Below, one piece after another: positions 12,201-25,371 of a stretch of DNA of 64,000 nt (positions are counted from its first letter, which is position 1; each line of letters begins with the position of its first letter). The translations under genes were made by a program, and so were the position numbers. The stretch comes from Pterois miles (lineage: Eukaryota; Chordata; Actinopteri; Perciformes; Scorpaenidae), in the NCBI GenBank assembly GCA_947000775.1, contig CAMQGK010000567.1:14300501-14364500 (forward strand). The letters are read 5' to 3'. The notes beneath the pieces are model-generated. The model was given only the letters and a program-made list of their open reading frames with translations, was not told the DNA's origin and did no database searches.

Positions 12201-15200
12201 TTACCGTTACATCTTTGATGGTGGGCCTGTTATAAGCAAGATCCACTACTGCAGGGACATTCACAATACTGAAAAGGGAGTTTACTTTTTTATTTTTAAG
12301 TTGCTACTGTATTCAAGTGGCTAAGTGGTCATATATGTTTAGTCGAGGATTTAGGAAGAAGGAATGTGCTGGAAGCACCAGGACTATTTAAAGGACTACA
12401 TTTGATGGCCCTCAATTTACTTTTGCCTCATGTGGACTTATTTGTATCCTTTTTCATAACAAGTTAGAGTTAGTGGCCATTACAATACAAAATGAAAAAA
12501 ACAAAAACAGGAAACCGAAAAAAGTGGGGTGGTCTATAGAACACAGTCTACACTAGGATTCATTATACACAATAATAATAATAATAATAATGATAATGCA
12601 TATCTGATGTACAGTAGCTGGCAGGGTGTTGTAGAGTCTAGGAGCATAGTAGCTAAAAGCAGTTTCCCCACTTAGCCCACATTTTGTGGGATACTTTAGG
12701 AACAGTTAAAATACCAGCATCATAGAAGCTAAGGGCTCGTGTTGGTTGATAAGTAGTTAAAAAGTCTGAGATGCAAGAATATGTTCATGTACAGCAGCCT
12801 ATTACAGTCTTTTTGTATCATCCCACCCTCAGCAACGGCTAAATAGGTTGTCAAGGGGAATGAGACTCAGTTATCGCTAATAATGTGTCATGTTCATTTC
12901 TAAATGGGCTCTCAGTGTTAAAGTCAAGATCACAGGTGACAGTGAAACTAAACACCGGACAGCTGAGCCAGTTGTGAAACACAGTGTGCTCGGACAGAGT
13001 GGTAGGATAACATTTTAACAGCTGCTCCTGTCCTGAAAAACACACAACTTGAAAGTGCCAACACCCCGTCACTGCCCCCCGTGCACATCACTGCTGGTAT
13101 ACTGCTGGAGGAGGGGAATGGTGGCCGGACTGAGGCTTTGTCAGGGAAAGCTGATGTGACTTATATGAAGGTCTGGGGGCATGAGAGCGAGGCCGACATA
13201 ACACACTGTTCTTCAGACTCACAAACTGTACCCACAGCAGGCCCCGTGACCACAGAGACTCTCTTTAGGTTTTGTGTTTCTCACCCTTATTCCCTTTGGG
13301 GAGGATTCCTTCGGTCCTTTCCCACAGCCTCCATGTGAGGGTCTAGCGAGAAGAAAGACAGAGAGCGCTACATACAGCTGTACCTCCCACCCAGTGAACT
13401 TTGACTGTGGAGGCTTTTAATGAGCCGCTGCAAAAAAACAACAAAACACTTATATTTACATCCTTTGTACAAGGCCTCACATCTAATTAATGCAGCGAAT
13501 GAAAGGTGGCAGGAGTGGAAAACTTCCAGGGAAACTATAGTTGGCACTGAAAGACTCTATACAGCACTCTCATGTATTTTATGAAATATCTGCAGCCAAT
13601 ACAAAGCATGGAAAGAGCAAGAGAGGAAACACATTGAGTCTGAAGTAGGCTTCAGAGGCCCTAGTTTCCTGTATGAATCCCATCGGTTTCTAAAGGTGCA
13701 GCAGTGGTCTGTGTGTTTCTTACCCGACAAAGTTCGAGAAGTGTGAAAAGTCTGCTGACCTTGAAATGAACTGGGAGATTTTATCTGTGGCAACTGGTCA
13801 CATTCTCCCCCTTTCACCAGCGGTGGCCATGGATACAGTCGTCTTTGTTGGTTAGTGGCCATCAAAGACTTCAAAGAAAGAGCTGTGGACACTTTGGCTA
13901 CGAGACTGACCACTTGACCCTCGGACGCCCCGCTTGTGGAGAGCTCTAATAGGAAATGAACTAAAGATTACGCCGACCACAGTCAGTCAGGGGATGAAAA
14001 AGGGCTTTGCACCAGAGGATATTAGCCTTTGCAGCACAAAGAGAGAAGAAAACACAGGGCACTCATAGATAAATGCGAGGGTGGTGGTCCTTCAAATTCA
14101 ATTAATACTGACTTTGGGTGGCATGGCTGCTACTGTCCAGACTTTGGTTCCGTTATTTCTAGCCTTGGAAAAGGGCAACAGAGACAGGGAATAAATGACA
14201 ATAGGACTAAACAGCTCTGGTCCAAATGTCATCTTTAATCTGTGGACGCAGTGGTAAGCATGCTTTGATTAGAAGTGAATACAAGCCTTTCCCCTCCGTG
14301 ACGATCTTCACCTTTAGTGACCTTCATCCCGTCTGTGTGTAATTGGAGTCGATGCAACTTGTGTCTTTTAGGGAGAGAACAAAGTTGTATTACATCCATC
14401 ACTGCAGTGAACATTTGCCAAAAACAGAGAAGTTTTACATTTGCTTGTGTTTTGGTAGTAAAAGTAAAACGATGTCACACTGTATGACTAATGTGATGAA
14501 AAATATACACAGTGCTGGAGGAAAATTATTCAGTTTGAACTGTTTTATCAAGGCCAGATTACTGGCATGATCCCTAAATACAGTTTTCCTCAAAGTCTGC
14601 CATTATGCTCTTGCAGCGCCAATAAAAACAGTGTTCATAAAAGCACAGCAGATTCAGTATTACTCATATTTTATGGGGCTGAAATCGCTTTTTTTAAAAA
14701 ATAAAATATAGTGACAAGGTTCAAGAAAGTCCTTATGAAGAGATAAATTCTTAAATCATACTTACTGTATTTTATTGGGTAATTATACGTATTCCAATGA
14801 AATGACCGTTTACAGTAGCTTTCTTTTCTGGCAGTATTATATTCAACATTGGGATCCATAGCATACGATGTGAAAGCTCAGAAAATCAATGTTATTCTGA
14901 AAAAAAAAAACAAAAAAAACAATGCTTTTTTGCTGCATAATATTCACATTCAGTGTAAAGTACTCAGTAAGGCATGGCCACACATGCACAAATGTGAATA
15001 TGCATTGCAAATGGAAGCAAATGTTTTTTCACCCTTTCGCTCACATAGAACGTAAGTGAAGGCAAATGCTAATTTTGTGCATGTGTGACCATGCCAGGAC
15101 AAAAACAGCAATTTGAAAAATGATATAGCAGAAGTGCAAATTAATCTGATGAAAAACATGCTGCTGGTGAGTAACAGCCTTTAATCTCACACTTTCATGG

Positions 15201-15594
15201 AAACTCGTCAACAACGATTTTCACAGCTCCTGTTTGAACCAAATGTTGCCTGCGGCACATTGAAGTTTAGTGACAGTTTCCTGTTTACATAAGGAAATTT
15301 TTGCATGTAAAACTATTAGGCCTACTTGGGCTGTACATTTGACAGCAATGCAGGGGGGTGCAGGTATGACCCTGAAAGGTGGACAAGTCAGCATCAGAAC
15401 TACAGTAAGTTCTTGGCCAGAAAGTCAGCCAGTATATCCTGGTACTATGCTCTTCCTAAGCTATAATGGAAAATAAAACTTCAGGTCTCCCAAAATAAAT
15501 TGATCAGAGCGGTCACAGGTTGCATAGACCTAACTACAACAAGGACCACAATGGAAATAAGACCTGTGACTTTCTTGTCCTAGTTTGGAGTTTG
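6281..15594. other. long intergenic stretch without an identifiable gene
   Basis: I saw no exon with recognisable homology on either strand. Contents noted: a GC-richer block at 6480-7200 whose overlapping open frames look like chance; a TG/GT-rich microsatellite near 9703-9737; an AAT trinucleotide run near 12570-12592; and, next to it (12600-12800), sequence resembling a retroelement 3' tail, too weak to assign. The GC-richer parts could be conserved regulatory DNA, which only comparison between species would show. Confidence 0.35.
9703..9737 (+). repeat. (TG)n microsatellite, interrupted
   Basis: About 35 bases of alternating TG/GT broken by GCACGCG. Simple sequence with no coding role; it explains the His/Thr-rich open frame on the minus strand. 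Confidence 0.85.
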
Positions 15595-15885
15595 CATGTT
15601 CTCCCTGTGTAAGCATGGGTTTTCTCCGGGTACTCCGGCTTCCTGCCACAGTCCAAAGACATGCTGTTTAGGTTAATTGATGACTCTAAATTGCCCGTAG
15701 GTGTGGATGTGAGCGTGAATGGTTGTCTGTCTATATGTTGTCTCTCTCAAAGTGCCCTGCGATGGACTGGCGATCAAGTTATTCAGGTAACTTTGAAGCT
15801 GGTTCGCCCTGTGCCAGCTGGGATTGGCTCCAGCCCATGACCCCTAACGGGATAAGCGGCTGACGATGTATGGATGGATGGATGT
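15595..15885 (+). mobile_element. retroelement 3' end / SINE-like repeat with ATGG tail
   Basis: Diagnostic blocks: GTTTGCATGTTCTCCCTGTG, GGGTTTTCTCCGGGTACTCC, CACAGTCCAAAGACATGC, CTAAATTGCCCGTAGGTGTG and GGGATTGGCTCCAGCCC, closing with GATGTATGGATGGATGGATG. This order is the ubiquitous teleost non-LTR retroelement 3' region (RTE/Expander-like, from memory) ending in short tandem tail repeats. Only the 3' part is present, as expected for 5'-truncated retroposition. Confidence 0.75.
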
Positions 15886-15939
15886 TCACTGGTGTTGCAA
15901 CCATGTTAAGTGTCTGTTTTAAATGAATTGTCAAACTCG

Positions 15940-16647
15940 CCTGTTTAAATCAGTAGGCAGCAGTTCCTATTGGCTGTGCTCCGGTCACATGAGTGGTTCT
16001 TGGAATCCTCTTAAGAGATCTCAATATGGCTGCCGGGTCACAAATTTTCTCATTTTACAGCTAAACAGTAACTACAACATGATTCTGAAAACTTTTGAAG
16101 CAAGAAATAATCATTAACATGACAGAATATTGATTCATGTGTGATCAGCGCCACCTAGCTTGACCGTTTGGTCTGAGTTTGCGAGTGATTGACAGCCGGC
16201 TCTCATAGACGGCAGCTGGACAGCAGACTCCAGATCAGCTCTAACCGGTTCTTTTCCTTCAATCTGTGAAATCTCGCAGGTGTCATTAGGAGCACTGGAG
16301 GACACAGCGGCACATGATTTTTTTTTTTCAGGTTACCTGTTTTATGTACTACTGTCAGGATATAGTGACAGTTTTATAAAAATAACTTTTAAAATCATAT
16401 TTGCTTCAGTCTCGCCTACTTCAGCTTTAAGGTTTAAAGTTAGTCGTAACTGGCCGCTTTAGTGAGCCCGTCTCAACTCCACCAACGATCCACCTCTTTG
16501 CCCATTTTTGGATGAGTCAGGAGTCAGGTCGTGTCATCACTGCCAAGATGGCGACGGCCGGAGCCGCCCACTTTGAGCTTCACAGCTGCTCTTCAGAAAC
16601 ACGAGTGACGTCACAGAGACTACATCCATATTTTATACAGTTTATGG
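15940..16647 (-). repeat. composite interspersed repeats, including an inverted copy of the 3053 family
   Basis: The first part (about 15940-16480) contains GCGAGTGATTGACAGCCGGC and CTCATAGACGGCAGCTGGAC, a known percomorph repeat. The second part (16510-16647), read on the minus strand, gives CATAAACTGTATAAAATATG, GTGACGTCACTCGTG and GCCATCTTGGCAGTG, matching the repeat at 3053. No coding capacity. The internal boundary is approximate. Confidence 0.55.
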
Positions 16648-17351
16648 GAACACTTGGTCTCCCCTCACACACATTAAACAGACCACCATGAGAAAATAAA
16701 GTTTGAAGGTACACACACATAAATACGAGGAGAGCTGATGAATGACATCTAATTCCCTCTTCCAATCCTGTAATCACATCCATACAAAGATAGTTTCAAT
16801 GTAGGGAGTCTCACTGCTAAGGAAGTATATAAGTGGTTCGTGCTGTTGCAGAAATAGCCGGGGATGGATGTGCGTGTTTGGGACCAACCGAGGGAACCAC
16901 AGTTCGTGTGCTAGCCCAACTGAGTGGATAAACAGAGGATTCATGAGGACATGCCTAGCCACAATAATGACTTCTTCACAGAGCCCTCTGTGAAGAAAGA
17001 AAACAGTTCTGTTTTCATTTAAGTCCCAAAATGAACATCCTTCTCAGACTTCAAACTATGGAGCTGGCTAGCCTCCACCGTGTGCTCCAGTCTTTCACGC
17101 TCTGTTTTTGTAGAACCTCCCTCTCTGCGATGACTCAGATGTTCATCTTCTACCAACAAGAGAGTGAATTCACAAACAGGTCTCGTCTTGGAGAGCTAAA
17201 AATGACAGAGATCAGTGGTTTTAGAGGATTCAGAGAACCTCCTCTGGGCTGTTGACGAGTATATCAAAGGCCATAAGGAAATCAGATGGTGTTCATGTGA
17301 TGAATCTGTAAAGCACATACTGTTCTATATATACTGAAGCATTGCCGTACA

Positions 17352-17830
17352 TACAGTCTACGGTACTCAAAAACTATTGGAACAGTGAGGCCAGTTCCTT
17401 TATTTTTGCTGCGCACTGAAAACATTTGGGTTTGACATTAAAAGATGAATTTGAGACAAGAAATAGGTATTTCCAGCATCCGTATCAGTATATTTCCAGG
17501 TATTTACATCTAGATTTATTACACAACTTAGTAGATAGCACCTTTTGTTTGAACCCACCCATTGTTCAAGTGAGCAAAATTATCAAAACGTGATTGACAG
17601 ATATATTTTGTCGCCCAGGTGTGTCCTGTTACTTTGATTATTCAAACAATAAATAGCTCTGAATGTCTACCTGTGCAGACTGAAGTTATAATTAAAAAGG
17701 TGTAACTAATATGAAGACCAGAGAGCTGTCTATGGGAGAAAAGCTGAGAGAAGATGGAGAATCAATCAGCCATTGTACAAACATTGGTCATAGCCAGTAC
17801 AACCATCTGATCCATCTCTGAACTCCAACT
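17352..17830 (+). mobile_element. truncated Tc1-like transposon (5' part)
   Basis: The left part carries ACTCAAAAACTATTGGAACAG, CCAGTTCCTTTATTTTTGCT and TTTGTTTGAACCCACCCATT, a layout I recognise from teleost Tc1-like elements. At 17711 an ATG opens a 36-codon remnant, MKTRELSMGEKLREDGES, ending at TGA 17819-17821. It corresponds to the first helix of the paired-type DNA-binding domain of a Tc1 transposase. Everything after it, including the catalytic region and the right TIR, is absent. Confidence 0.7.
17711..17821 (+). pseudogene. Tc1-like transposase N-terminal remnant (36 codons)
   Basis: The frame starts METxRELSMGEK-like (here MKTRELSMGEK) with KLREDGESI, the typical start of a Tc1 transposase helix-turn-helix. 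Compared with the family it lacks a few residues before KLRE and ends early. It is non-functional and part of the truncated element around it. Confidence 0.6.
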
Positions 17831-18009
17831 CTGGTCTCGCACCTCAAGCTGCTAATCAGACTGTGAGCAGTCCTCATAAAAGGAAATCTTGGCCTGGATA
17901 TCTGCTGGCTACACCAGAGCCCCAGAAATATAGCCCCTTGACCCCAGAGGCTTAGCTGTTGTCAGACTGATAGAAGATGGCCTCCAAGACTGACCTAAAC
18001 CTAACTAAG

Positions 18010-18095
18010 TTATTTCCTGTGAAGACTGTATGCGTGTAAGGAGCGGAAATTGACACATGTTGCTGGACATTCATAGGAAAAGGCACAAAAAAAAT
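18010..18095 (+). repeat. dispersed GTTGCTGGACATT repeat, copy 1
   Basis: Contains GACACATGTTGCTGGACATT followed by CATAGGAAAA. A related, longer stretch at 23490-23640 reads TCACATGTTGCTGGACATTT then GTAGGAAAA, with the same CCTAACTAAG/CCTAACCAAG lead-in. An old repeat fragment of unknown type. Confidence 0.45.
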
Positions 18096-18099
18096 GAAG

Positions 18100-21000
18100 A
18101 ATAATTTTTCATAAGGTACTGTACATGAACTGTTGCATGATGATACATTAAAAAAGTATTAAGTTTTCGTTTTGTATTCACTAGTCAGCTACTTTTCACC
18201 ATTTTCCCTACAGGCACTGAACTCTCCCCTCATAGATTTTAAGTAACGTCAGCTGAGAGTAATTTCTGTGGTCACTAAAGTGAGGATTATATATGACTGT
18301 TTGTTATTCAATCTACGTATATTAAATTATTATTGTTGTTGACTCATGTCATTTGAAAACATTTATTATTGGAGGCAGAACTACACAGTGATTGCTACTC
18401 ATCCATTTGCATGTTAACCCCCCCCCCCTTTTTTTTAAGTAACTATGCTATGAATTGTGGGTAATTCTGTAAAACTGTTGGATTGTAGGAAGGAGCCCCC
18501 AAGCACTTACTGGAGTAAACCTAATCAGAGCATGTTAAAGCCTGTGTGTCCATGGAGTGGGGTTGTACCGCTCACTCAGTCGCTCAGTGCACTGACATTA
18601 GTTGACACTGCTCTGTGTGAAGCTGATTCTGGGATTGGTTCTGGTAGAAAACTCAGTGGAGTCTCTGGCATTGGCCCAAGCACTGTCCCAGTTGCATTCC
18701 TCAGGGGCAAGCTGTCCACTATTATCTCTGCTCGCTCCGATAGAGGCCCCTGAAGCCACAAAGGACTTGCTGTGTCGGCCTCTCCTCACCCTGGCCTCAT
18801 CACCTTTGCTTTAGAGGAGAGGCCGACTTCACAAGTGCCTCATTATGCTGACACCACAGCAAAGGATGCACCTGCAGACAACAGGTGTTTATCCTTAGTC
18901 TGCAAGGAATCTTCCATTATTCTACGGGGAACCTCTCAGACCTTGGCAGTAGCAGACATTTATCTGATGTAATCACATCTCAGTTGAAATTACAAAGGAG
19001 GAAATTTCTGTTGAAGTGCATCAGCAGTATTCATTCCTTCCACTGTTTGAACCTCTCCGAATACACTTGAAATAACTTCACACAAGCAAGCACACGCCAG
19101 TACGCAAGCATACTGTACACACGATAGCTTGGTTAGACTGAATTAATCACTTGGCAGGGGGAGTGTCATGACTAAACCTGTGGAGTCGGTCTTCAAAGGG
19201 AAGCCACGCAGTGCCACGTCAGGGAATCTGCAGGTGTGTAATCTAAAATCTTTGATAGAAAAAAAAGTGGAGCATCTGTGTGGGGGCTCCAGGTTGAGCT
19301 GGGAGGGGACAGGGGAGGCTCTGCAGTGTAACATTTCTGTGGGGAGGATTAGGGTTGTTTGAGGGGAGATAAGACACCACGGGATCACAGCGCTGTTAAA
19401 TGTATCTGCCAGAGCCAGCAGAGGAGCGGCAGCAATGCACAGACTCTGCCAACATTCCTGGGGATCAACACCAGCTGAAGGCTCCCACCTCTTTCCCTGG
19501 CTGCCAAAACGGAGAGGACACCTGATAAGGGCGGCTCACTGTAGCCTCTTACACCACTAAACCATGTAGAAAATATAGAGCCCCAAAATAAAAGCTGCTT
19601 TTTTGTAGCCATTTAGAAAATTAATTCAAAATATGACCTCAAAGTGCATTAATGTAGTTTGTCCAAATGACAAGCTTAGTCATAGTTCCCCCTCTATTTT
19701 CAACTGTAAGAGCTGTGTAGGATTACTGGTAGTAATTCTGCATAAATGAGGGTTTTTTGTGTCTGTGCAGTGGTTTTATTATCCAAATATCACAGTGAAA
19801 CAGAGAAGAGCAAAAGTCATGAGAATAATAACAAGGAGGATAGGAAAAGCACAGCCTAACTATAAGCTGCTACCAGCAACAGTCAATGCCTGAGTGGCTT
19901 TTATATGCTCCTGGTCCCACCCTGATTGGACTAAACCACTGCCTGTGGGTTACCTAATTGGACCGAGCCACTACACAGGGGTTAGGTAAACCAGCAAGGG
20001 AAATTCCTGCTGAAACATGATCCTAACAGGAACACAGCAAACATCTGGATGTCAATAACATTTAAAGGTGTTGAACAATTAATACACTCTTTCCCCCAGG
20101 ATGAAATTACCTTTAACCAGCCATCAGTGTCTAGTCACACACAAGCTGAGGAAGAGACTACTGCGCCCTCAGCTTCCTCTTCAGCCCAGATTGCCAGTGA
20201 CCACAATAACATTAGTTAGAAAAGGTAAAATCACAAATAGAAAACATCACCAACATCAGTACACACTGAACAGACAAGCACATAAACCCAGTCAAACTTA
20301 CTTAAATTCATCTTATTGCCGAACTTAGAAGTAAATAACCTAATTGATGGCTCCACCTTGCGTGTAACTAGACACAGGTGGCCTGACTCGGTCTGACGAC
20401 AGGAATTGCTGTAGGACATGTGGGCAATATGGGTATGTGTAGTCAGATAGAGCTGAAATGTTTTCACAAGCACTAAAATATGTAAAATATATTTTATAGT
20501 TGTAAGGCATGCTGATTTATTTTGATGCAGCTTAAATAATTAAACTCACAATGTCACAGTGTAGAAATACTGTTACTATGCTAATTATGCATTCAAAATT
20601 GTACTTAAAGTCCAGGTAAAGCAAAAACAAATGTGCTCTGAATTTGTCCCACCATATAAAAATGTATTAACCACTCAGCTAAATTTGAATGATCAGAAAA
20701 ATAAAAAGTACATAAAATTGGGTCTCAAAATCATGAAAAATAAGCAGCATTTTTTTGCTCTTATATGCCAAGGGCGTGTCTGCTGAAGCGCAATGGTGGG
20801 TGAGGGTTGATTACACATTTACTTCTTGTTGGACATCCCATTGCTGCAACTTTTGCAGAAAGCTAACAGCTGTATGGGTAGAGCATGCACACCATGCGTG
20901 AGGTTAACCCTAACCCTCTGCTAACTTGGATGGGGATAAAATAATTCAATTGTGCGGCTTCACGTGACTTTCCAACAGTTATTGTACCAAATCAATCAAA

Positions 21001-22199
21001 CGCAGATAGAATAATTTCACAGGTTTGTGAGGCTCAAAACTATTTATCCACTTTTCACAGGCGCTGTGCTCCAGTTCTATATAGTGAGGGGAGGGGTTAT
21101 GCTAAGGACGGCTCCAGTGCGTCATCGAGCCATGATGTTAGGTCAGCCCAAAAAAATCCTTAACACAAAAGTGGAGAAAAACAGTGATCTAACCCCACAG
21201 TTTAGTACTACATAGTTCACAGTCTTTTCAGCAAGTATTTCCTAACATGTATAATGTGTTAAAAACAAATCTCTGATTTTACTTTACTTAGACTTTAAGT
21301 AAAAGCAGCACACTAAAGTATTAGCATCAAAGTATACTTAAGGTACCAAAAGTACCAGTTCTCATTATGCAGAATGGCCCATTTTAATATAATTATATTA
21401 TTGGAAAATAATTACTGATGCAATAAGGTGATCATCACTTTAATGTTAATATCATCTTAACCTAGAAAAATACATAATCATGGATTTGTTGATTGTATAT
21501 TATATCTTATATAATTAAATACTCAAGTAAAGTAGGCTACAAGTACCTCAAATGTCTAAAATCAGTGAGTCTCAGGAGGCTATTTGGGGACAATTTGCAT
21601 GACTGAATAGCAACGTTGCAACAAATCAGAGAGATCAAGAAAAGATTTGTAAAATTACGAGGACATCTAGTGGTTAAAATCAGAAGTCCCAAATGAAAAT
21701 GTCTCTTGATCTTCTCTCTCAGTCACACATGGTTCATCTGACATGCACTGACTGCAGCTTGTACTTTACCAGCCAGGACAGATGAGAGGGAACCAACGTG
21801 AGGATTACTAACCTACATGACGCTCCAGCTGCACAGAGTCATTACAGTTGTAGAGAGCTGCTATGTAGTGTGTGCAGGAGCTGACTACAGGGCAGGATGT
21901 CTGCATTAGATGACCAAGTTCTAGCCACACCTGAGCCACAACACAATTCAGTACCTTTTAAATTACAACGGATCAACTAGCATTCAGCTGAGTACAAGCG
22001 CTCATAGACACTCATGTCCTCCAGCTATGAGGAATCCTGGTCTAATCTATTATCATAGCACCTCTTTGAGAAACGTGGACAGTAACATGATTGTGTTAGG
22101 TTATGTCCTCTGGCCATCTGATCTCTGGCCATAATAAAAACTCCTGTTTCTCACTGTTTTACATGGTCTTTCTCTTAGCTTACTGTGTTTGATCTACAG
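18100..22199. other. intergenic sequence, mostly without assignable features
   Basis: GC-richer blocks at 18457-18850 and 19140-19560 contain several overlapping short open frames in both directions, which argues against any one being real. The 20604-21260 stretch has the look of a percomorph interspersed repeat (CAGGTAAAGCAAAAACAAAT), but I could not find matching ends. No RNA gene was seen. Confidence 0.3.
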
Positions 22200-22274
22200 G
22201 TCGCTGCTGCAGAGGGGAGATATTTTAAGCACCAATGATGAGGAGGATGACATTGTAGATGTGCAGAGAAACAG
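22200..22274 (+). CDS. isolated candidate coding exon of an unidentified plus-strand gene
   Basis: A long pyrimidine-rich tract ends in GATCTACAG at 22199. Then come 75 bases ending AACAG followed by the donor GTCAGT at 22275. Only one of the three plus-strand frames is open: one base, 24 codons, two bases. The translation begins SLLQRGDILSTNDEED and stays acidic. Phase is the same at both ends, so the exon could be skipped without frameshift. I do not recognise the protein and found no convincing partner exon nearby. A plus-strand AATAAA at 27700 could be the end of a gene convergent with baiap3, but this link is speculative. Alternatives are an exon of a gene extending left of the window, or a chance match. 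Confidence 0.35.
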
Positions 22275-22972
22275 GTCAGTGGCAGACAGTGGCATTTCTT
22301 AACACTAAAACTGAGAAACAACACTATTATTCAAATATCACATTCAAATGCTCCAAGATCAAATTTAAATACAATCTTTATTCAAGGTCATAGACATCTC
22401 CCAAATGTATAATCCAGTAAACAGCAACACAGGCATGTACATTTCAAGGACAAATAATTCACTTTTACAATAACAAGTTGAAGGTGTTTTGCCTCTTGAA
22501 CATACGTTTCACCAGCTGTTGCCTTTAAATTTGGACGACGGACGACAAACCAAATACTCAATAAATATTTCTATATTTGTACCTTAAATATAAATAAAAT
22601 TTAATAAATAAAATATGTCCATGTCAACACTGACAGCCATGAAACTAAATTGTGATGATATTCTGTTAATTCACAGTCTGATATCCGTTGCCTTTTTTCC
22701 ATTATGGCCAGCAAAACTCCTCTTTTTATTAAATGATCTCGGGGAAATGAATACTATGATAATGCAATGGACTCACTGAACATTTGAAGTATAAAGTACC
22801 GTCTTTTTTTGAAAATCACCAGAATAAATCAATTTGCTCAACTACTACTGAATGGATTGCCTATTTAAGGGTAATATAAAGACGTCTACAATACTGTGAC
22901 TGAACATGAACATTTGTATTGAATGTGAAAAGACACTTTTCCTCACAAAGAATCTGGAAAAAGATTTTCAAA

Positions 22973-23902
22973 TTAAAGGAGACATATCAAGAAAAACCTC
23001 ACTATTCCAGTGCTTGTGCACATAAATTTGGATATCTCGAGTGGTGAACAATCCACAAACTGTGAAATAAGACAGCCTAGTCAGTTTTTGTGGGTTGACG
23101 AGATCAGAAAACGATTCAACAAACCATTCAGATTAGGCTCCCCTTCCTATGTCACATGCCAGCCCATTCGCATGGCAGTTCATGAAGTAGCCATGAAACT
23201 AAATGTACTGATTTGTGTATATAAACACTTTTGTGATAGTCAGCACAAAGTCAGTTTGTATGTAATTCACAAAATTGTGAGCAGGGAAGTATAAAGAGCG
23301 GAAAACGCTGCATAAGCAGGAAGTTGGGATTGATGGGTGGGTCAAATATCACAGGACTTTCACCCAAGAGAACAATGTTTATGTCCCATGTGAAACCAGA
23401 AATCAAAGTTGATTTATTTGTCACATAACTTCTGTACTTAAGTTACAGCACTTCTGGTGTCATTTAAACCAAAACTGCAGACTTAGCAGTTTGTTGCCTA
23501 AGCCTAACCAAGTCGATCTTTTTGTAAACCTAACTTGGTAGTTTTATTTTTGAAAAGACTGGAGCAGAAATGGACATGTGCGTCACATGTTGCTGGACAT
23601 TTGTAGGAAAACACATTGTTGAATGTTGTGCTGAGCATCACTGAAAAAAGGGGGAATTTGCATCTATAGGCATGTTTCAAATAGACTAAATTTCGTGACT
23701 GCACGAGGCTGCAGGCTCATTAGAATATACCACCCGCAGCTTGAGAGCTATGTGGTACACCATATTTATCTCACCAGCCAATCGGAGCAGACTGGCCTTT
23801 TCTGTTCAGACAGTCTGAACATTAGATCATGTACACATGGTCTAGTAGAAACCCAAAATACAAGTATGAACCTGAAAATGAGCATGATATGTCCCCTTTA
23901 AA
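22973..23902. mobile_element. TIR DNA element ending in TTAAAGGRGACATATC (T2/Kolobok- or piggyBac-like)
   Basis: The left end is TTAAAGGAGACATATCAAG. The right end, reverse-complemented, is TTAAAGGGGACATATCATG, giving a near-perfect 19-bp TIR that starts with TTAA on both sides, consistent with a TTAA target duplication. The 930-bp interior has only short open frames (the longest, 23010-23294, is without known motifs). The right arm (TCTAGTAGAAACCC, TGAACCTGAAAATGAGCATG) closely resembles the right arm of the element at 60962-62928. Non-autonomous. Confidence 0.7.
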
Positions 23903-24835
23903 ATTGTCCCTGTTAAATCTCATTGGACTTCCAACACTGTTATAAAGATGTAAATTATCTCTGAAGGGTTTATTGTGACCCTATAAATTTTATCATATAA
24001 TATTAGCTTTAGTTTGCTATACAATGGTTTAGATTCAAAGTGAGGTTAAAATTAATTTGTGTAAACATCTGTCCAGAATATCTGGTTTTAAAATAACATG
24101 GAGAAAGTATCACTGCCACACTGACAATTAAGATTGCAGTCAATAGATCAATTAACTATTTATACATCATACTGAAGTCCTTCTGTCTTTGTTTAGGATA
24201 ACCTACAGTATGTTGTAAACATAAAAGATGGCAAGTGATATTAATATACTAACAATGAAAGAGTTCAGAAACACTTGCTAACACAAATTCTGCGTGTGAT
24301 ATCTTAAAAACAAAAATCAAACATAGGCAAGTGCTGTTCAGATGGATGGAAAGGGTTGCTCGCTCTGAACAGCCCCTGTAACGCAGCACACTCTCCAGGC
24401 ATAGATAAGGTTTTTGCGTGCTTCATCCTCACAACTCCACAGAGTAACGACAAAGCACTACACAAGCAGCTACTGTTAAGTTACATCACTAACAAAACGC
24501 TGTCGGTGTGAAAACTCTGGTGCTCTGCACTTGCTACGGTGTTTTTCAGTGTTTCTTCACTACACATTTTACTACTTTGTGATCCTGTTGTCTTGTCAAG
24601 ATACAATAAAAGTGCCACATTTAAACTGGCAACATTCATTAACAACTCCTAAAGGCCTGATGTGCATACTACTAAAAACGTTTTTAACATGCAAACAGAA
24701 ACTCAACATCATGATACCCGTTTGTTGGGTATTTTTGAGTGGAGTAGGGGAGTGAACCTTGCCTACATTTTTCCAAATGCCTTGTCTTATTATCAGTTTA
24801 CAAGTTGTAAACCTTAAGCTACATTTGTGACAGTA
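23903..24835. other. intergenic, no gene seen
   Basis: AT-rich. No exon, RNA gene or clear repeat was recognised. Confidence 0.3.
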
Positions 24836-25371
24836 AGGGCCAGTTTCCCGGACAGGTATTAAGCCTATATACCATAAATATGCTAAAAATGAAGTCATAA
24901 TAGTGGTAGATTTAACTTGGTCTTGTATGCAGTTTCCTGAGGGAAGATTAAAGTTCCTCCAGGACTAAAGGTGCTTAAATTAACCCCCTAGTTTGGAAGG
25001 TCAAATTCATTTTCAATCAGTAAAGACATGTAAAAATGTGGACTCGTAAGTTCTTCTTATGCTGCCACTGTTTTGTCTGGATTTTTGCTCTCAATTCCAC
25101 TATATTATGGAGGTTTTGGAGCCAATTTCAGCTCTCATGAGCCCTTCAGTCCAGCCCCAACAAGGACAATGCAGGTGATTTATATTAACCTCTTTAGTGA
25201 AGCGCACTCTCACCAGAGGACCAACACAGCTGACTGAAATGAAGCTCAATAGTCTAGCACTTTGTATTTAATAAGTAAAAATGGTGGTTTTCAGTTTTTA
25301 AGACATGAGTAATCTAGATTTAATCATAATTCTGGTTTCATTCAAACTTTGTCCAGGAAATTGGACCTTTA
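24836..25371. mobile_element. TIR element with GGGCCAGTTTCCCGGACAG ends
   Basis: The left end is AAGGGCCAGTTTCCCGGACAG. The right end, reverse-complemented, is AAAGGTCCAATTTCCTGGAC, about 20 bases of imperfect TIR. Inside are TTTCCTGAGGGAAGATTAA and other blocks I recognise from a widespread teleost MITE. No coding capacity. Confidence 0.6.

Noticed and set aside
13557..13913. 118-codon minus-strand open frame
   Set aside because: Composition and order resemble no protein family, and no splice or repeat context supports it.
21721..21797. Segment with a CTCTCAG acceptor and an AAC/GTGAGG donor
   Set aside because: All three frames contain stop codons, so it is not a coding exon.
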